NCBI GenBank assembly: GCA_964594635.1
Contig: CAZQMV010000010.1
Location: forward strand, 18,166 to 82,165
From: Berkiella sp964594635
GTDB taxonomy: Bacteria; Pseudomonadota; Gammaproteobacteria; Berkiellales; Berkiellaceae
Direction: 5' to 3'
Length of the DNA: 64,000 bases
Every line of letters starts with the position of its first letter. Position 1 is the stretch's first letter. The position numbers and the translations under genes are program-made. This document shows positions 53,594-61,232 of the stretch, piece after piece. The notes beneath the pieces were generated by a model that was given only the letters and a program-made list of their open reading frames with translations, made no database searches and had not been told where the DNA came from.

Positions 53594-55318
53594 ATGCTAT
53601 CTCCCGCCTTAATAACCGCTTTAGAAGAACTCCGTTTACAAGAGGCCAATCTCGTTGAAGGTGAGGTGGGTTTATTATCCCATGAGTTCTCAAGTACCCT
53701 TAAAAAACATATTAAAGATGTGATTTCCTTCGCCCATCTTAATTGGAGCAAACTAAGCTTTGCCGTACCTCCCGATCTCGGTCACGCTTTGATCATGCTC
53801 AATCGCTATGTTGGATTTTATTTTGACGTTCCAGAACTTAAAAATGAACTTAAGCCGCCGAAAGAGCAATTATTAGAAAATCTCGATCGATTGCTATTAA
53901 TGATTATCGCACGACTGCTCGATGAAGAGATCGCCCCACAAATCAAAGCTGATCCACAATTGCACAAATGTTTTGCCGATTTGTGCTTGTTGCATGCCTA
54001 TTTTGCGCATGAATTTCTTGCACAACGCTGTTTAGCAATCCCACAAATGAACGAAGAGGAACGATTGCTTGTCAACAAAGCGATTTTAATTGCTAGACAG
54101 AGCTTTAAACGCATAGATACTTCCCCCATCACCTATGCTAACCCTGTTATCGCACAAGAAATGGCAGTTCTTAAACAAAAACTCTTACATAAATTATATG
54201 TATTAGAATGCCTATATCATCCCAATGCATTTGGCTTTAAAGAAATGCAATTTCATCTCAATCGTAAGAATACGTTATCACGCGAAAGACAAAGCGGCTA
54301 TCATGGTGAACTGATTTTCAACCCCAATGCTTTTACTCAACATCAAATAGATCAGCAAGTACTCCAAGCATTAATTGAGAAAATTGAGCGCATTAAGAAC
54401 AAACAACAACCTCGCACCCAATTCATCGTGGATATTCTTGGTATCGGTCATGCGATGGTGTTAGATGTGGTCTACGACTCAATAAAAGACCAAGTACAGA
54501 TAATTAATGTCGAGCCAGCTTGCATGTCTTTTCAAGCGACTTTTTTAAAACAATTAATTGCGGGTCTTAAAAATCGAAAAATAAATCCTGCTACAATTGC
54601 GATCCAAACTGGTTTATTAAAAGATTATCATAGCTGTTATACCTTTTCATATGCACTAAGCTCGGTTGTCAGTCAATTATCTTTCGCAACCTTATTAGAA
54701 GCCAAGGAAATTCCTCAACCTGATTTTTTACATATCGGTGAGAGAATTACGACAGATAAAGTAGCTAATGTGGCTTGGCGAGATGTGAGTGCCCTGGGTA
54801 AAAAAGCCGTAATGATGGGACAATCATTTTCTGAAATGAAAGAGAATTTGCTTAAGCTTTTCCCAGGCAAACTTCAAGAAGTTGAAGGTATGATAAAAGA
54901 TCTGAAGCAGAGTTATGGCATGGGCAAGATCCTGCGTTATTCAATCCAAACAGAAGCGCATGAGGGATCTTACATTCATCTTAAAAGACATTCACTGCGT
55001 CAAAAAACCAAAGCAGATCCTTATGCAGATATTACAGTAGCAAGCGTCCTGGAGAGAATGAATGTGAAAACGCCTGGCATGGCTTTGCGTCGCTTAGCTT
55101 CAGGTTTTGGCAGAAGTCGCGATCTCGTTTTCTTAAGCAAAATACATCCAGAAGTACTCGACGAACAAAGCGAAAAAACCGGCAAAACAGCGCTGCATTT
55201 TGCTTATGATAAAGGCAAATTAAACAGAGCCTATCATCTAGAGAAAGCAGGTGCTTCTTTAACGATTGAAGATAAAGACTTAAAAAAACCCCGTGATTTA
55301 CGAAAAAAATCGCAATAA
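53594..55318 (+). CDS. YopJ-family acetyltransferase-like protein with ankyrin-like tail
   Basis: It has 574 residues. Residues ~275-370 resemble the catalytic core of YopJ-type Ser/Thr acetyltransferases (C55 family): His286 in GIGHAMVLDV, Glu307 in INVEPACMSF and Cys348 in DYHSCYTFSYALSSVV. In YopJ the triad is H109-E128-C172, spaced 19 and 44; here the spacing is 21 and 41. A ~270-residue helical N-terminal region has no recognised domain. Near the C-terminus KTGKTALHFAYDKGKLNRAY is an ankyrin-repeat-like unit. No signal peptide is present, as expected for an injected effector. The Shine-Dalgarno (TAGGTG) is well placed. Acetylation of host kinases is inference from the family. Confidence 0.75.
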   Translation: MLSPALITALEELRLQEANLVEGEVGLLSHEFSSTLKKHIKDVISFAHLNWSKLSFAVPPDLGHALIMLNRYVGFYFDVPELKNELKPPKEQLLENLDRLLLMIIARLLDEEIAPQIKADPQLHKCFADLCLLHAYFAHEFLAQRCLAIPQMNEEERLLVNKAILIARQSFKRIDTSPITYANPVIAQEMAVLKQKLLHKLYVLECLYHPNAFGFKEMQFHLNRKNTLSRERQSGYHGELIFNPNAFTQHQIDQQVLQALIEKIERIKNKQQPRTQFIVDILGIGHAMVLDVVYDSIKDQVQIINVEPACMSFQATFLKQLIAGLKNRKINPATIAIQTGLLKDYHSCYTFSYALSSVVSQLSFATLLEAKEIPQPDFLHIGERITTDKVANVAWRDVSALGKKAVMMGQSFSEMKENLLKLFPGKLQEVEGMIKDLKQSYGMGKILRYSIQTEAHEGSYIHLKRHSLRQKTKADPYADITVASVLERMNVKTPGMALRRLASGFGRSRDLVFLSKIHPEVLDEQSEKTGKTALHFAYDKGKLNRAYHLEKAGASLTIEDKDLKKPRDLRKKSQ

Positions 55319-55333
55319 CGTTCTAATATGAAA

Positions 55334-55357
55334 GCGGATAACCATCCAGTTATCCGC
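55334..55357. terminator. Hairpin between convergent genes
   Basis: GCGGATAAC and GTTATCCGC form a perfect 9-bp stem around a 6-base loop, 16 bp after the stop of the YopJ-like gene. There is no T run, so it may act as a weak bidirectional terminator or only as an mRNA 3' end structure. Confidence 0.5.
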
Positions 55358-55478
55358 CATGTGTACTTATTGCTGTTAAAGTCTCGGCGTTGCAGGCTTA
55401 GAAGCCTCTTCTACCGAGTGATCTGCCGTTACGGAGTTAGAAGCACTTGTCGCCGCACTTGTGCAGTTATAGCGTTTA

Positions 55479-56675
55479 TTAGAAAAGTTTTCGTGTGGCT
55501 TTATCTAATTCGGCTTGCGAAACATGTTCTTTCAGGGCCCCAATGTATCGTTTAGATACAGCGGTTTTTTCTTTGGCTACAATGGCGCAAGGTAGCGCCT
55601 TTTCTCTGCCCAGTTTTTTAACAAACTGAGGTGTCAACATGGTCTGCTTATTAAAAACACCCTGGCAAGCAGAATAGCCACCATCTAAATTCAACGCCGT
55701 TTGCGCACCTAATAACTTCATCAATAAGGCAAACTTATCTAAAGTCATGCCATCTCTTTTAGAGGGATCTTCTTCACCCTTGACCGTGACCATCAATAAC
55801 TCACCAGTAGAAGTTAAACCAACAGCTGAGCGTGGATTTAATTGATCGGCATGATAAAAAGATCCGGGTGGAACGCTGCCTGGATGAGATCCCAATTTAT
55901 CGTAGATGACACTAAATTGGTAACGCGGATCTGTTTTCAGATCATCTTGGGTAAGAGTGACTTCGCCATTTTTAACCAAAACAGGGCCTGAAGTGAGCAA
56001 ATATTCCGCTCTGGATAAAAATCGATCAAATGCTTCATCATCGTGGAAGTCACTATATTGTTGAATATCAGCGCTGCCTTCCTTGGTGATCCGAAACGCG
56101 GCATAGTGTTCTCGCACCGAAGCCGGTGTTTGCGTTTTTAAATGCAACTGTGTGGGAATTTCTTCACACTCGAAATCATCAAAAGGTTTGCTTAGATCAT
56201 CATCTGCATGTTTAAAATATTGAGAAGTGGTGTCGATATCCGTTTTAATGGTATCTCTACGCACACCGACAGTAGCATTGTAAGCAAAACGGTGCAGCCC
56301 TATTGGCCTATCTATTCCTAAATAATAAAAACCATCAATGGCATAAAATCCGCCATTAATCACCGCGCCATAACTTGCTTCATAATCTCTAAGGTGTTTC
56401 ATCAATGCATCTGGTGTACCCTGGTTAGTACTCAGCACTAAACTCACTTCGCGTAAGTTTACGCGCGTTACCATCACTTCATGCGTTTTATTTAAGTCAA
56501 GCGGAATACCTGCGTCACCAAATAACATACTTGGTAGTTTCATAGAAATCATAGTGCTAGTAATGCCTTTGCCTACCGGAGTGATTCTAAGGGTGAGATT
56601 TGTACGAGCTTGGTAGTTGCGAAAAGCTCGCTGTATAACTCGTGCAGCTGCATCTTTTTCAGGGCTATTGAGCAT
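55479..56675 (-). CDS. Phosphodiester glycosidase-like (NAGPA/DUF2233) protein with IQ motif
   Basis: It has 398 residues. Residues 13-24 (VIQRAFRNYQAR) fit the calmodulin-binding IQ consensus IQxxxRxxxxR exactly. The following domain resembles the NAGPA/DUF2233 phosphodiester glycosidase family: AVINGGFYAIDGFYYLGI, SRAEYLLTSGPVLVKNGEVT and AQTALNLDGGYSACQGVFN. Members remove GlcNAc-type sugars from phosphodiesters. There is no signal peptide, so the enzyme is not obviously periplasmic. A lone IQ motif at the N-terminus is eukaryote-like and suggests binding of host calmodulin. It is convergent with the YopJ-like gene and follows the thiolase gene on the same strand. Confidence 0.78.
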   Translation of the reverse strand: MLNSPEKDAAARVIQRAFRNYQARTNLTLRITPVGKGITSTMISMKLPSMLFGDAGIPLDLNKTHEVMVTRVNLREVSLVLSTNQGTPDALMKHLRDYEASYGAVINGGFYAIDGFYYLGIDRPIGLHRFAYNATVGVRRDTIKTDIDTTSQYFKHADDDLSKPFDDFECEEIPTQLHLKTQTPASVREHYAAFRITKEGSADIQQYSDFHDDEAFDRFLSRAEYLLTSGPVLVKNGEVTLTQDDLKTDPRYQFSVIYDKLGSHPGSVPPGSFYHADQLNPRSAVGLTSTGELLMVTVKGEEDPSKRDGMTLDKFALLMKLLGAQTALNLDGGYSACQGVFNKQTMLTPQFVKKLGREKALPCAIVAKEKTAVSKRYIGALKEHVSQAELDKATRKLF

Positions 56676-56727
56676 GGTTCACAGCTTATATTAAAAAGAA
56701 AGCATAGTAACAAACTATGCTCTCCAT

Positions 56728-58002
56728 TTAAACTGTTTCTAATATCGCCGCCACGCCCATGCCACCTGCAGTGCAAATAGAAATGAGGCCGCGCCCCGTG
56801 CCTTTTTGTTTGAGCATTTTAGCCAAGGTAGCGACAATACGGGCCCCTGTTGCGGCAAAAGGATGTCCAAGCGCAATACTGCTACCTTGGGTATTCATTT
56901 TACTGTGATCAATTGGCCCCAAAGCTTTGTCTAATTTCAGTACTGTTTGACAATACTCATCTGACTCCCATGCCTTTAGCGTGCAAAGTACTTGACCTGC
57001 AAAGGCTTCATGAATTTCATAGAAATCAAAATCTTGTAACGTTAAATGATTGCGTGCTAACAATTGATTTACTGCAATGGTAGGTGCCATCAGTAATCCC
57101 TCGCCGCCCACAAAATCGATTGCAGCCACTTGTGCATCGACAAAACGTGCCCACGGTTCGCATTGATGAAGGTTCGCATATTCATCTGACGTTAAAAAAA
57201 CCGCCGCGGCACCATCGGTTAACGGACTACTATTGCCTGCTGTTAAGGTACCTTGTCCTGTAAAATCAAAAGCCGGTTTTAATTTACCCAATTTTTCAAG
57301 CGTGGTATCGCCACGCAATAAACTATCTTGTGTTAAACCATGGTAGGGAAAAATCAGATCATCCATAAAACCACTCTCATACGCACGCACACCATTTTGG
57401 TGGCTGCGCAATGAAAGCTCGTCTTGAGCAAGGCGTGAAATCTGCCATTCTTTAACCATTTTCTCACAATGTTCACCCATGGATAAATGGGTTCGTGGCT
57501 CTACAACCGCGGGAAAAGTAGGTTTAAAATCACTTGGGCGCAAGCTGCCAAACACTTTCAGTTTCGAAGCAAAATCTTTTGCATAATGTAAATTTAACAG
57601 TTTTTTGGTGAGCGACGCACTCACCATCACAGGTAAATCACTATTGGTATCAACCCCTGCTGCAATCGCATTATCAACTTGGTAATTAGCAATTTTTAAA
57701 GCCAATTGCAATGTGGTTTCAAGACTCGTACCACAAGCACGCTGTAAAGTATATGCCGGCGTATGTGGTGAAAGCGTTGTACCAAGCACAGATTCCCTAG
57801 CTAAATTCCAGTTTTTTGAGCTATTCATAATGGCGCCTAGCCCAACATCTCCAACAATCTGACCATCTAGTTTCATTTTGGTTACCAATGATTGTAACGC
57901 ATCGGTCATGAGTGTTTGTGTGGTGATATCACGATAGTGGGTCATGGACTTTACAAAAGGCGTTCTACTGCCGCCACAAATATAAACAGCTCTGGTTTTC
58001 AT
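56728..58002 (-). CDS. Acetyl-CoA acetyltransferase / 3-ketoacyl-CoA thiolase
   Basis: It has 424 residues of the thiolase family. The catalytic cysteine is Cys90 (LQRACGTSLETTLQLA), the substrate-site histidine is in YEIHEAFAGQV, a further histidine is in ALGHPFAATGARIVA, and the second cysteine is in CTAGGMGVAAIL. The frame is open to a TTG at 58023, but the ATG at 58002 (MKTRAVYICGG) has AAGGAG seven bases upstream. Length and insertions recall FadI-type thiolases that work with a separate FadJ subunit; an acetoacetyl-CoA role in PHB synthesis is also possible because a phasin-like gene is nearby. No fadJ or phaB is in the window. Confidence 0.93.
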   Translation of the reverse strand: MKTRAVYICGGSRTPFVKSMTHYRDITTQTLMTDALQSLVTKMKLDGQIVGDVGLGAIMNSSKNWNLARESVLGTTLSPHTPAYTLQRACGTSLETTLQLALKIANYQVDNAIAAGVDTNSDLPVMVSASLTKKLLNLHYAKDFASKLKVFGSLRPSDFKPTFPAVVEPRTHLSMGEHCEKMVKEWQISRLAQDELSLRSHQNGVRAYESGFMDDLIFPYHGLTQDSLLRGDTTLEKLGKLKPAFDFTGQGTLTAGNSSPLTDGAAAVFLTSDEYANLHQCEPWARFVDAQVAAIDFVGGEGLLMAPTIAVNQLLARNHLTLQDFDFYEIHEAFAGQVLCTLKAWESDEYCQTVLKLDKALGPIDHSKMNTQGSSIALGHPFAATGARIVATLAKMLKQKGTGRGLISICTAGGMGVAAILETV

Positions 58003-58156
58003 GAATAAGCTCCTTTTTGTCAAGCATACAAGTCAGATACTATTCACGCAATTGACAACCACTGTAAAAATGCGCATTGTATTTTTAGGACCCACACCCA
58101 GCTCTATCTAGAAACCCAACCCATTGCAACTGATCAGGTATAGGGGAAAAACAAAG

Positions 58157-58435
58157 ATGAAAGTGCTTTCTCAAATTGACTGTCAATTCATTAGTGGTGG
58201 CTTTCCAGAAATCGCACCTGAACATCCAGGCAAAGTATTGAATAAAGATGATATTTGCCATCTTGCCACCTTTGGCATTCTGTTTGGTGGCATTACAGGT
58301 GTTGTGAAATTAGCAAGTTACCCTCTTATTGGCCTGACAACGGGCGCAGTCTTAGGTGGCATTTTGTTACCCATTGCAGCTCATTATCTCGGTAATATGA
58401 TGTTAGCGACTTACGAAATGAGTGGCATAATCTAG
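58157..58435 (+). CDS. Small peptide with double-glycine leader (bacteriocin-like)
   Basis: From the ATG at 58157 (AGGGG ten bases upstream; the frame is open to 58124) the product has 92 residues. The N-terminus MKVLSQIDCQFISGG resembles a double-glycine leader ending in GG at 14-15, of the type cleaved by C39-peptidase ABC exporters. The remaining ~77 residues have two hydrophobic, Gly/Ala-rich segments (ATFGILFGGITGVVKLAS, LIGLTTGAVLGGILLPIAAH), as in class II bacteriocins. A single Cys lies in each part. No immunity or export gene is adjacent, so this is a candidate only. A membrane protein with a fortuitous GG is the alternative. Confidence 0.6.
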   Translation: MKVLSQIDCQFISGGFPEIAPEHPGKVLNKDDICHLATFGILFGGITGVVKLASYPLIGLTTGAVLGGILLPIAAHYLGNMMLATYEMSGII

Positions 58436-58540
58436 CCGTTCTTTCTACACTTATATATTAGTGAAATGCATAAATACCTGATTATGACAGTCTATTTATA
58501 GACACCTGGTATTTTGGGCATCTTTTATTTGGAGGATACG

Positions 58541-59131
58541 ATGGCTAAATCTACCAATCAATCAACAAAAGCACCCTTTGCTGGTTATGTGCATGATTTT
58601 GAAGAGCACATCAAAAAATTGCAATTTGCTGATTCAAGCTCTGAGATCTCGCAATTGTTACATGACATCAACGTGATCCTGGCAGATTATTTTAAAGCAA
58701 TGATGGCTTTATGCGAAGAACAACATCAGCAGCTATTTGCATTAGCAGAAGAAAATCGCAGTACTTACAGCGAAAAAGCTAAAAATGCATTTGATCAAAC
58801 TGAAGCTGCTGTTACTAATTACCTTCAACAAGCACGAGAATTAAATCAAACGTATTGGAACAAAGCTAAAGAACCTCTTAAGAACCCGCAAGATTTTATT
58901 CAGCAAACATTGAGCGATCTCCAAAAAAATGTGACTAATCAAATGCAAACGTGGCAAGAGATGAGCGAAACCAAAAGCAAAGAATGGGTTGCAGAGATTG
59001 AAAGCCTTCAAGACAAAACAAGCCAATTACTTAAAATTGCAGAACAAAATCATCAAGAGCTCCTTTCACAATACCGCGAACTAGAAACTCGCTTAAAAAA
59101 TGCGCTAGCTAAAAAAGGAACTAGCCACTAA
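58541..59131 (+). CDS. Phasin-like helical protein
   Basis: It has 196 residues from the ATG at 58541, which is preceded by a strong GGAGG six bases away; the frame opens 27 bp earlier but lacks one. The protein is entirely helical, rich in Ala, Gln, Glu and Lys, without membrane segments. Stretches such as YFKAMMALCEEQHQQLFALA and NVTNQMQTWQEMSETKSKEW resemble phasin-domain proteins, which coat polyhydroxyalkanoate granules. A thiolase gene lies ~700 bp away on the other strand. No PHA synthase is in the window, so granule association is inference. Confidence 0.7.
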   Translation: MAKSTNQSTKAPFAGYVHDFEEHIKKLQFADSSSEISQLLHDINVILADYFKAMMALCEEQHQQLFALAEENRSTYSEKAKNAFDQTEAAVTNYLQQARELNQTYWNKAKEPLKNPQDFIQQTLSDLQKNVTNQMQTWQEMSETKSKEWVAEIESLQDKTSQLLKIAEQNHQELLSQYRELETRLKNALAKKGTSH

Positions 59132-59201
59132 AATCAGTCCTCCCAACCCCAAGTTAGTTCTACTCTCTTGGGGGAAACCTTTGCCTGCTCTTTATCAACT
59201 T

Positions 59202-60071
59202 TTATTTAAGTCGAACGCTTTCTTTTGATGTTGAACTCAGTAATTTCTCTTCCTCTTCACCTAAAAATAGTCGAAATGAGCCCCAACTATACAAACAATC
59301 TGCCGGATCACGCTGCTCTATTAAGGCTCTAAGCCCTTCATTGACAGGGTACAAATCATGCTTTACCGCATTTTCATCTATTTGCACAGGTTGAGGTGGC
59401 TGATTCCGAGTCTGAAAATCATGAAGCATAAAATAAAGTTGTGTCAGGATTTTTTCTCGTTTGGTTATTAAAATGGGCTCAACAAATGCAGGATCATTCA
59501 ATCTACTGAGATCGCTTAAATTTTCGGGACAAAATTCTTCAAAACAAACGGTTTGGATACCATGCAACTTCGCATCAAGCACGACCGAGGGGGTATCATC
59601 TAGCAACAAACAGTGTTCTGGTAAAATATCATGCCTTTGTGCAATATTGAGAATATAGGGTGTTTTCTCTTTATAAGGCACTATCACAAAATGTGAGAAA
59701 ACATTTGTCGACAGGCATTCTTGTGTTTCGATGTCTGTTAAGCATTCAAACTGCAACGTATAACCCTGCTGAACCAGGCACCATTTGAGATGGCGCTCTT
59801 CAATATACATACCCGGATTAGCGATAGATAAAAGCGGTTCAAAAGCAATTGCTGCTGCTTCTGTAATATCATCAAATTTGGGTTTATTGGTAACCACAGC
59901 AAAAATAAGCTCTACGCCCTCTTTCGCAGCGATATCGATGCACTCCTGATAAAAGGCAAGCCACGCTTCTTTAGATCCTAACCAAGTGGGGTCTTTAGCA
60001 GCAGAATTAAAATGAGTAAAATCTAAATCCAGAACAAACAGCATTTTGGATCTAGGGCCATGATTGATCAT
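59202..60071 (-). CDS. HAD-like orphan protein
   Basis: It has 289 residues. The first motif is FVLDLDFTHFNSA with D15 and D17 in the DxDxT arrangement of the haloacid dehalogenase family, and motif IV is LLLDDTPSVVLDAK with D158 and D159. A Ser/Thr-bearing motif II fits VVTNKPK around residue 60. It therefore looks like a HAD phosphatase or phosphotransferase, although the C-terminal ~110 residues have no recognised domain. No signal peptide is seen. A start at the ATG at 60044 (MLFVLDLDF) is also possible, since neither start has a strong Shine-Dalgarno. Effector-like, but unproven. Confidence 0.7.
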   Translation of the reverse strand: MINHGPRSKMLFVLDLDFTHFNSAAKDPTWLGSKEAWLAFYQECIDIAAKEGVELIFAVVTNKPKFDDITEAAAIAFEPLLSIANPGMYIEERHLKWCLVQQGYTLQFECLTDIETQECLSTNVFSHFVIVPYKEKTPYILNIAQRHDILPEHCLLLDDTPSVVLDAKLHGIQTVCFEEFCPENLSDLSRLNDPAFVEPILITKREKILTQLYFMLHDFQTRNQPPQPVQIDENAVKHDLYPVNEGLRALIEQRDPADCLYSWGSFRLFLGEEEEKLLSSTSKESVRLK

Positions 60072-60160
60072 TTTATCAAACCTAATATGTTAGCTAATTG
60101 CCATCAATTTAGTGTTAGATTATTGTCTAAAACACGGTGCTTTGCAATAAAATAAGGCTT

Positions 60161-60715
60161 TTAGACTATATTGTTAAGCACAAAATGAACCCTTTCTGGA
60201 ACGCTGCACAATGGTAGCTCTACGATTTGGTAACCACTTTCAAGATAACCCTTTTTAATCGCCTGATAGGTATCCTCTGCTTCTTGAAAGCCTTGTTTGC
60301 GCAAGTCGTCATGTTCATAAATAGCTGCCCAAGGTGGCACCATAAAGATAGTGGGGTTATAGCGCAAGGCTTTGGTGATTTGCCAATGATCTTCAGGAAT
60401 AGGTTGCTGGATCAAATACGAATACCCAATAAGATCGGGGATCCCACGATCAAAAAAAATGGGCTTATTTGATTCTGGTTGGTTAAGATAATCCGCTACA
60501 GATAGAGCCATCATCTTGTCTCGAAATGCCAATCTATCCCCTGTGTGAATCGCATTGCCTCCACTGGCAAGTTGATCTTGGATAATTTGGCGCCCGACTT
60601 CCGCGACCGTGACAAAGCCCCTCAAAGCTAATGCATTGAGCAAAGTACTTTTACCGGCACCAGGACCACCGGTGATGATGTAATAATGGTTCTTGAGTTG
60701 TAAGTTGTATGACAT
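60161..60715 (-). CDS. Small P-loop ATPase (AAA_28-like)
   Basis: It has 184 residues. The P-loop is YYIITGGPGAGKSTLLNALA, with IFFDRGIPDLIGYSYLI as the family Walker B-like segment and EVGRQIIQDQL ahead of it. These motifs fit the predicted ATPase/kinase group AAA_28. The protein is soluble and lacks other domains. Its substrate is unknown; nicotinamide- or nucleotide-kinase-like folds are related. It is separated from the histone-like gene by a 72-bp gap with a hairpin. Confidence 0.82.
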   Translation of the reverse strand: MSYNLQLKNHYYIITGGPGAGKSTLLNALALRGFVTVAEVGRQIIQDQLASGGNAIHTGDRLAFRDKMMALSVADYLNQPESNKPIFFDRGIPDLIGYSYLIQQPIPEDHWQITKALRYNPTIFMVPPWAAIYEHDDLRKQGFQEAEDTYQAIKKGYLESGYQIVELPLCSVPERVHFVLNNIV

Positions 60716-60740
60716 GTTTTGGTGATTCTAGGGGGAGGAA

Positions 60741-60766
60741 CCTGTAAGTCATTTCTAACTTACAGG
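60741..60766. terminator. Hairpin downstream of the histone-like gene
   Basis: CCTGTAAG and CTTACAGG form an 8-bp stem with a 10-base loop, 22 bp after the stop of the minus-strand histone-like gene. It lacks a T run and is only a weak terminator candidate. Confidence 0.4.
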
Positions 60767-60787
60767 CTTCGTGTAGTATGTGCTAGC

Positions 60788-61123
60788 TTAGATCATTGCA
60801 ACTGAAGCAGCTGCTTTCTTGCTAGGACGGCCTCTTTTTTTAGCCGCACCGGTTTTAGCAGGTGCTTTTTTAACAGCCGCTTTTTTCTTAGCTGGTGCTT
60901 TTTTAGCTTTAGCAGCTGGTTTAGCTTTTGCAGCCGCTTTCTTCTTAGCTGGTGCTTTCTTAGCTTTAGCAGCTGGTTTAGCTTTAGCTTTGGTTGGCTT
61001 TTTAGCAGCTTTAGGCTTAACAGCCTTCACGATTTTAGCAACAGCAGCTTTGGCTTTCTTAGCCATTGTTTTCTTAGCCGCTGGCTTCTTCGCAACCTTA
61101 ACTTTCTTTTTAGCAGTAGCCAT
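60788..61123 (-). CDS. Histone H1-like protein with AT-hook
   Basis: It has 111 residues composed almost only of Ala, Lys and Pro (KKAPAKKKAA, PAAKAKK), like the C-terminal tail of eukaryotic histone H1 and the bacterial Hc1/AlgP-type proteins. Residues ~95-101 (KKRGRPSKK) form a canonical AT-hook centred on RGRP. It should bind DNA and compact the nucleoid. Such proteins are known from Chlamydia and Coxiella in developmental forms, but also from Pseudomonas (AlgP). Residues 46-83 are two tandem copies of a 19-residue unit. A sigma-70 promoter and an AAGGA Shine-Dalgarno are visible. Confidence 0.9.
   Translation of the reverse strand: MATAKKKVKVAKKPAAKKTMAKKAKAAVAKIVKAVKPKAAKKPTKAKAKPAAKAKKAPAKKKAAAKAKPAAKAKKAPAKKKAAVKKAPAKTGAAKKRGRPSKKAAASVAMI
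60875..60988 (-). repeat. Two tandem 57-bp units in the histone-like gene
   Basis: The gene encodes AKAKPAAKAKKAPAKKKAA twice in a row (residues 46-64 and 65-83). The DNA copies differ by only a few bases, so the duplication is recent, and the unit number may vary between strains. Confidence 0.88.
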
Positions 61124-61171
61124 TCAATATTTCCTTTTTAAGTTTATTAAACAAGTCAAAACTTTTTGCAT

Positions 61172-61199
61172 ATTATAAGAAAAATAAAACAAAGTCCAA
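61172..61199 (-). promoter_or_regulatory. Sigma-70 promoter of the histone-like gene
   Basis: Minus-strand TTGGAC (61194-61199) and a perfect TATAAT (61172-61177) are 16 bp apart. The predicted leader is about 40 bases and contains an AAAGGA Shine-Dalgarno. Confidence 0.65.
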
Positions 61200-61232
61200 G
61201 TCTATATGCACATACGCCTTTAGACAAGGGAG

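Noticed and set aside
55328..55555. 75-residue plus-strand frame between convergent genes
   Set aside because: It begins in the terminator hairpin, overlaps the 3' end of the NAGPA-like gene and has no family-like motif or Shine-Dalgarno.
60819..61178. 119-residue plus-strand frame opposite the histone-like gene
   Set aside because: Its Ala/Leu/Phe-rich sequence is just the complement of the Lys/Ala repeats, and no Shine-Dalgarno is present.
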